A stretch of DNA of 64,000 nucleotides from Nonomuraea sp. NEAU-A123 (GTDB taxonomy: Bacteria; Actinomycetota; Actinomycetes; Streptosporangiales; Streptosporangiaceae). The stretch spans positions 558,001 to 622,000 of the forward strand of contig NZ_JAHFZZ010000006.1 of NCBI RefSeq assembly GCF_018603905.1. Direction: 5' to 3'. Numbering within the stretch: the first letter of the stretch is position 1; every line of letters begins with the position of its first letter. Below, piece by piece: positions 59,462 through 64,000 of the stretch. Under the pieces are notes generated by a model. That model saw only the letters and a list, made by a program, of their open reading frames with translations. It did not search any database and was not told the DNA's origin. Position numbers and translations under genes: made by a program.

Positions 59462-61735
59462 TCAGGTCGTGAACACGGGGGAGAGGTGTGGCCAGTGCTC
59501 CGCCGTACAGAGGACCGGCGGACGGTCGAGCGGCGCGGGCAGCGTGACCTCGCGCCCGCCGTGATGGGTGTGGCCGGTCCAGACGTCGACCCACTCGCCC
59601 CGCGGCAGGTAGACCGGCAGTTCGGCGACGCCGGGCGTCGTCACCGGGGCCACCAGCAGCGCGTCGCCCAGCTTGTACTGCAGCGGACGGTCCCAGACGC
59701 GCGGGTCGTCCGGGTGGTCGAAGAACAGCCCGCGCATCAGCGGCGCCCCGCCGCCGACCGCCTGGCCGGCCTGCCCCGCCAGGTACGGCACGAGCCGCTC
59801 GCGTACCTTGGCCAGTCGCCGGAAGACCGGCAGCACCCGGTCGTCGCCGGTCTGCTCGGCCACGTTCCACGGGGTGCGGTCCCTGACGGGCACGCGGTGG
59901 TGGTTGAACTCCGAGTGGTACTGCATGATCGGCATGAACGCCGACGCCCCGGCCGCCCGCAGGTAGAGCTCGGCATCGGGCAGGTCCCCGGAGAACCCGG
60001 CCAGGTCCCAGCCCCAGTAGACGATCCCGCAGGCCGAGGCGGTGATCCCGGCCCTGATGGACGACCGGAACGCCTCCCAGGTCGAGTCCTCGTCCCCGGC
60101 CCAGAACGCGCCGTGCGGCTGCGACCCGGCGAACCCGGCCCTGCTGAACGTCACGGGCGCCTTGCCGTAGCGCTCCAGCAGCTCGCCGAAGGCCCGCGCG
60201 TAGTGCACGGGGAAGAGGCCGTTGCCGTCGTCGCCCCTGCGTCCGTCGGCGTAGCGCAGGTCGTGGCCCCACGCGTGCTCGCCGCCGTCGGTCTTGAACC
60301 CGTCCACGCCCACCTCGTCCACCAGGTAGGCCCGCTTGGCCGTCCACCAGTCGCGGACCTCGGGCGACGACAGGTCGGGCATGAGCGCCAGCGGGAACCA
60401 CCAGCCCCGGTTCCGGTACGGCCGGCCGTCGGCCTCTCTGACCCCGTAGCCGTTCTCGACGAGTTGCCGGGCGTCCACGGCGGCCTGATGCCGTGGGTGC
60501 GGGCGCATCTTCTGCAACGGGATCTGCCAGAGCAGCACCTTGACGTCCCGCTGGTGCAGCTCGTCCACCATGCCCTTGGGGTCCGGCCACGGCCCGTCCG
60601 GCGGGAAGGCGTAGTCCGCCAGCCGATGCGGCTCCTCCGACGGCTCGTACTCGGCACCCCGAAACGCGGTGAACGTCGTCTCGTCGCTCCACGCCTCGAT
60701 GACCAGCGCGCCGACCGGGATGTCGTGCTCGCGGTGCCGGTCCATCTCGGCCATCACACGGTCCTGCGTGTTCCACTCGTTGCCGCTGGCCCACAGCCGG
60801 AACACCCACGAGGGCAGCTCCGTCGGCCGCCCCACCTCCTCCAGGAAGTCCCGCAGCACGCCGGCCGGGCTCTCGCCGTCGTACAGCCGCACCGCGGGCT
60901 CGCCGTCCGGCCCCACCTCCGCCTCCACGACCAGCCGGTCCGGCCGGGACGCGCCGACGTCGTACCAGGTCCGCCGGGACGTCTCGACGTGGAACCCCCA
61001 GCTCGCCGCCCCGCCGACCACGAGCGCGAACGGCATCGGCAGGTATGTCCTGCCGTGCGCCCCCTGCGCCTTGTACTGCTCGAACACCACCGCGTCCAGC
61101 CGCCGCCCGCGCTGGTCCACCGCGTCGAACCGCTCGCCGAACCCCACCACGTGCTCACCCTCGGCCAGCGCCAGCTCGAACCGCACCCGCCGCGCGCCGT
61201 CACCGCCGACCAGCCACCGCACGCTCCCCGGCACCACCCGGTCGGCACCGCGCACGACGAGCTTCCCGCCCGTCCGGCCCCACGCCGCCGCCGTCACCTC
61301 GAACCACCTGCTGGTACGACTCGCACCGCCGTCCATCACGGCCCGGAACCGGTAGGCGTACTGCGGCCCGGCGCGCAGCACGGGCGAGCGCGCCACCCAC
61401 GACCCGGCGGCGGCCCGCGCGGCCCTGGCCTGCGCCGCGGCCAGATGCCCGCCGTCAACGGTCTCCGCCGCCTCCGCCTCCGCCGCTGTTTCCGCCGCGT
61501 CCGGGTCCGCCGCCGGTTCCGCGGCATCCGGGTCCGGTGCGGCACCCGACCTGGTGAGCGGCAGTTCGACGGGCGCCTCCCCGTCGGCGGTCCACTCGCA
61601 CACCACCGAGACGACCTTCGCCGAAGCCCGCACCCGCAGCTTCACCGCCTCGCCGTCCATCGGCCAGGCCGGTACGCGCTGGTCCTCGGTCGTGGCGTAC
61701 GGATGCCCGGACCCGTACGGCCGATGCCGGATCAT
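59462..61735 (-). CDS. GH31 family alpha-glucosidase / alpha-xylosidase-like
   Basis: A 757-aa GH31 enzyme hydrolysing alpha-linked sugars. The barrel shows ALVIEAWSDE, the nucleophile Asp in VDGFKTDGGEHAWG and the acid/base Asp in WAGDEDSTWEAFR. A roughly 200-residue N-terminal beta domain contains an Ala/Glu/Asp-rich low-complexity insert (AEPAADPDAAETAAEAEAAE). ATG 61735 overlaps the GH15 stop (ATGA); the frame opens 90 bp earlier. There is no signal peptide, so it acts on imported oligosaccharide. Confidence 0.9.
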   Translation of the reverse strand: MIRHRPYGSGHPYATTEDQRVPAWPMDGEAVKLRVRASAKVVSVVCEWTADGEAPVELPLTRSGAAPDPDAAEPAADPDAAETAAEAEAAETVDGGHLAAAQARAARAAAGSWVARSPVLRAGPQYAYRFRAVMDGGASRTSRWFEVTAAAWGRTGGKLVVRGADRVVPGSVRWLVGGDGARRVRFELALAEGEHVVGFGERFDAVDQRGRRLDAVVFEQYKAQGAHGRTYLPMPFALVVGGAASWGFHVETSRRTWYDVGASRPDRLVVEAEVGPDGEPAVRLYDGESPAGVLRDFLEEVGRPTELPSWVFRLWASGNEWNTQDRVMAEMDRHREHDIPVGALVIEAWSDETTFTAFRGAEYEPSEEPHRLADYAFPPDGPWPDPKGMVDELHQRDVKVLLWQIPLQKMRPHPRHQAAVDARQLVENGYGVREADGRPYRNRGWWFPLALMPDLSSPEVRDWWTAKRAYLVDEVGVDGFKTDGGEHAWGHDLRYADGRRGDDGNGLFPVHYARAFGELLERYGKAPVTFSRAGFAGSQPHGAFWAGDEDSTWEAFRSSIRAGITASACGIVYWGWDLAGFSGDLPDAELYLRAAGASAFMPIMQYHSEFNHHRVPVRDRTPWNVAEQTGDDRVLPVFRRLAKVRERLVPYLAGQAGQAVGGGAPLMRGLFFDHPDDPRVWDRPLQYKLGDALLVAPVTTPGVAELPVYLPRGEWVDVWTGHTHHGGREVTLPAPLDRPPVLCTAEHWPHLSPVFTT

Positions 61736-62814
61736 GCCCGCACCCCCAGCTCGTCGGCGAGAATCAGATACATCCCGTGCGACCACAGCAGCGGCGTGGC
61801 CACGGTGCCCCACCGGTCCAGCCACTCCTGGAGCCGCTCGGGCGCCAGCAGCCGGTCGGACACCTGCTCGGGCAGGTCACCCTCGGCGGTCGCCTGGGCC
61901 GCCATCCAGTCCAGGTACCGCAGGGCCTCCTCGTGCCGCCCGGCCCGCGCGTGGTTCCAGCCGAGGAACCCGGCCAGCAGCACCCACCGCCCGCCGCCGT
62001 AGAAGGTGTCGGCCAGGTACCGGTACACCCCGCCGTCCACGGCGAGTTGCCGCTCCACCTCGGCCACCGTCGCCGCGCCGACCGGATGATCGGCCGCGTA
62101 GAGCCCGAACGGCTCGACGCACGCGAGCAGGCTGGCGTCCACGGCGTCACTGCCCAGCCACTTCGTGAAACGCCCGCCGAACAGACCCTCGGCGGCCACG
62201 AGGGCGGCGATGCCTTCCACCGCCTGTCCGGCCGCCGCCGACTCCGGCCCGCTCAGCACACCCAGCGCGATGGCGGCCCGCAACCCCGCGTGCACCGCCC
62301 CCAGCGTCGCCACGTGCCGCTGCTCGACGTGCTCCTCCCACCAGTCGTAACACGGCATGTCCCAGAACGAGGTGAGATACCGGGCCGCCGTCCGCACCCC
62401 CTTCTCCACCCCCGGGACCGCCCGGCCCTGCCGGAAGGAGTGCTCCCGCAGCGCCCACAGCCACGTGCCGTATCCGTCGAGCTGGAAGTCCCACCAGTCG
62501 ACGTCCCCGTCCACGCCGTCGAGCGTGAACCGGGTCGGCAGCATCTCGGCGGGCGAGACCGGCTCACCGCGCCCTGCCCGCGAGACGAGCGAGTCGACCT
62601 GCCCCGCCCGGTCGCCGATCACCCGGGCGCACCAGGCGTGGAAGGCGTCCGCACCGGCGGCGTCGCCGTGCCTGCTCACCCCCTCGGCGATGAACGCCCC
62701 GTCACGCAGCCACGAGTAGCCGCGGTAGGCGGAGAAGGTGGGCGACGCCGGATAGGCGCCGGTAGGGGACTGGAGCCTCTGGATCATGTCGAGGCTGTGC
62801 GACACGAGGGACAA
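61732..62814 (-). CDS. GH15-like glucohydrolase
   Basis: A 360-aa (alpha/alpha)6-barrel glycosidase. YRGYSWLRDGAFIAEG and PCYDWWEEHVEQRHVAT, with the general acid Glu in WWEEH, match GH15 enzymes such as glucoamylase and isomaltose glucohydrolase. It lacks a signal peptide and the starch-binding domain, fitting a cytoplasmic enzyme on short alpha-1,4 or alpha-1,6 glucans. It lies between the sugar-binding protein gene (9 bp gap) and GH31 (ATGA overlap) in one operon. Confidence 0.85.
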   Translation of the reverse strand: MSLVSHSLDMIQRLQSPTGAYPASPTFSAYRGYSWLRDGAFIAEGVSRHGDAAGADAFHAWCARVIGDRAGQVDSLVSRAGRGEPVSPAEMLPTRFTLDGVDGDVDWWDFQLDGYGTWLWALREHSFRQGRAVPGVEKGVRTAARYLTSFWDMPCYDWWEEHVEQRHVATLGAVHAGLRAAIALGVLSGPESAAAGQAVEGIAALVAAEGLFGGRFTKWLGSDAVDASLLACVEPFGLYAADHPVGAATVAEVERQLAVDGGVYRYLADTFYGGGRWVLLAGFLGWNHARAGRHEEALRYLDWMAAQATAEGDLPEQVSDRLLAPERLQEWLDRWGTVATPLLWSHGMYLILADELGVRA

Positions 62815-62823
62815 CGAACTCTC

Positions 62824-64000
62824 CTAAGACAGCAGGGCGTCGACATCGGCGGCGGCGGTCTTGAGCGCCTCCTCCACCGGCTTGCGCCCGGCGGCGGCCT
62901 CGGTCAGCTGCTTGGTCACGGCGTCCTGCATCTCCTGCTGGCGCTTGATGACCGGCGGCAGCGCGATCGACTTCAGCGAGTCGAACACCGCCTGGCGGTT
63001 GGCGGGCTTGGGGTCCTTGAGGTAGCCGGACAGCACCGCCTGGTCGGCGACCGGCGGCAGCTCCCAGGACGACTCGACGCGGGTGGTCGCCGCGGTGTTC
63101 GACGACGACAGGAACCGGGCCCAGGCCCACGCCTCCTTGCCGTGCTTGGTGCCTGAGGAGGCGGCGACGGCGTTGTGGAAGACGGCGCTGGCCTTGGCGG
63201 CGTCACCGGGCTCGACGACCACATCCCAGGTGAAGGCGGCGTCCTTCAGCCCGGCGAACTGCCAGATGCCGTTGTGCCACATGGCGAGCTTGCCGGACTT
63301 GAAGAGGTTCGTGTCGTAGTCGGCGGTGCCGCCGATCTCCGCCTCGGTCGGCATCGTCTTGCCCACCTTGGAGACCAGCCACTGCGCCGCCTTGACCCCC
63401 GCCGGGCCGTTGAAGGCCGACTTCTTGCCGTCGGCCGACAGGAACTCGCCGCCCGCCTGCTTGAGCGTCTTGTAGAACTCGAAGAACTGCACCGGCTGGA
63501 AGTCGCCGAAGACGCCCTTCTTCTTGTCGGTCAGCTTCGCGGCGGCGGCCTGCTCGTCGGCCCAGGTCCAGTCGGCCGTCGGCGGGGCCACTCCGGCCTT
63601 GTCGAACAGGTCCTTGTTGTAGAAGAGCACGACCGTGGAGAACGACGCGGGCAGCGCGTACTGCTTGCCGTCGCGCTGGAAGGCGTCGAGCGACTCCTTG
63701 GCGTACACCGACGGGTCGCCGTCACCCTTCACCGTGTCGAGGTCGAGCAGCGAGCCCGCGCTGGCGTAGGTGACGAAGTTCTCGTAGTTGAGCTCGAAGG
63801 TGTCGGGCGCGGTGCCGCCCGCGATGCTGGTCTGGAGCTTGGTGAAGTACTCGTCGAAGGGCGCGGTCTCCACGACCACGTCGATCTTCGGGTTCTCCTT
63901 CTCGAAGGCTTTCTCGATCTTGTCCAGGTCCTTCACGTGGTCGGGTGCGGCCGAGAAGGTGAAGTACCGCAGCGTCACCTTGCCGCCCTCGCCGGACGGG
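62824..64000 (-). CDS. ABC transporter sugar-binding protein (N terminus beyond window)
   Basis: The frame is open to the window edge, so the signal peptide and start are missing; at least 392 residues are seen. TLRYFTFSAAPDHVKDLDKIEKAFEKENPKIDV, GTAPDTFELN, YALPASFSTVVLFYNKDLFDKAG and GKLAMWHNGIWQF are hallmarks of family 1 extracellular solute-binding proteins for oligosaccharides. With GH15 and GH31 behind it, the likely ligand is a malto- or isomalto-oligosaccharide. Permease and regulator genes should lie to the right of the window. Confidence 0.9.
   Translation of the reverse strand, partial: PSGEGGKVTLRYFTFSAAPDHVKDLDKIEKAFEKENPKIDVVVETAPFDEYFTKLQTSIAGGTAPDTFELNYENFVTYASAGSLLDLDTVKGDGDPSVYAKESLDAFQRDGKQYALPASFSTVVLFYNKDLFDKAGVAPPTADWTWADEQAAAAKLTDKKKGVFGDFQPVQFFEFYKTLKQAGGEFLSADGKKSAFNGPAGVKAAQWLVSKVGKTMPTEAEIGGTADYDTNLFKSGKLAMWHNGIWQFAGLKDAAFTWDVVVEPGDAAKASAVFHNAVAASSGTKHGKEAWAWARFLSSSNTAATTRVESSWELPPVADQAVLSGYLKDPKPANRQAVFDSLKSIALPPVIKRQQEMQDAVTKQLTEAAAGRKPVEEALKTAAADVDALLS

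Overview
The window is chromosomal DNA from a high-GC actinomycete. GTG starts are frequent, four-base stop/start overlaps (ATGA, GTGA) are common, and GC at third codon positions is strongly biased. The gene content fits this: GlbO-type globin, MshB/Mca-like PIG-L deacetylase, PPOX/F420-type flavin-fold protein, FHA plus Ser/Thr kinases, DUF5130 and an FmdB zinc ribbon. A Streptosporangiaceae-like (Nonomuraea-type) host is my inference only; no rRNA or tRNA gene is present to test it. I see no transposase, integrase, prophage or CRISPR array.

Layout. 0.06-4.3 kb: tetrapyrrole/cobalamin genes (CbiX-like, cobT, an agmatinase-family enzyme, fused siroheme synthase), running by overlapping codons into two dynamin-like GTPases (4.3-8.5 kb). 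8.7-11.7 kb: an SSB paralogue with a long repetitive tail and a membrane GGDEF diguanylate cyclase. 11.9-16.5 kb: a secreted beta-helix protein, ABC-F factor EttA and a PIG-L deacetylase. 16.7-24 kb: a catabolic region (MFS, VOC protein, acyl-CoA dehydrogenase, TetR regulator, MaoC-like hydratase, SDR, thioesterase, second MFS) whose four promoter regions all carry TTCTAGAA-type palindromes, so it is probably one TetR regulon. 24-27 kb: GH13 glucosidase, GlbO globin and an MscS channel.

27.3-33.8 kb is the least ordinary stretch. It holds a small protein divergent from an XRE-TPR regulator plus GNAT pair, an EamA exporter with an unusual tail, and a 24-codon peptide gene whose stop overlaps the start of a TPR protein. 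34-46 kb is housekeeping and stress metabolism: serine hydrolase, MBL hydrolase, Nudix, DUF47-PiT phosphate uptake, purU, a quinone oxidoreductase/TetR pair around a 59-bp quasi-palindrome, PPOX, DsbA, VOC plus AraC, prolyl oligopeptidase and HNH endonuclease. 46-53.5 kb: GNAT, FmdB, lipoprotein serine hydrolase, WYL protein, ilvD, NERD protein, amidase. 53.5-59.3 kb: a signalling block with an FHA protein, two transmembrane Ser/Thr kinases (one with a degenerate lysozyme-like sensor domain), a one-TM protein, DUF5130 and a hypothetical protein. 59.5-64 kb: an alpha-glucan uptake/degradation operon (sugar-binding protein cut by the window edge, GH15, GH31).

A recurrent feature is the in-frame minisatellite, with repeat units a multiple of 3 bp, in several unrelated genes (GTPase N terminus, SSB tail, TetR, and a shorter example in a kinase juxtamembrane region). 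The best candidates for new biology are the peptide/TPR pair, the CTAG-palindrome regulon with its active-site-deleted MaoC protein, and the kinase with the lysozyme-like ectodomain.
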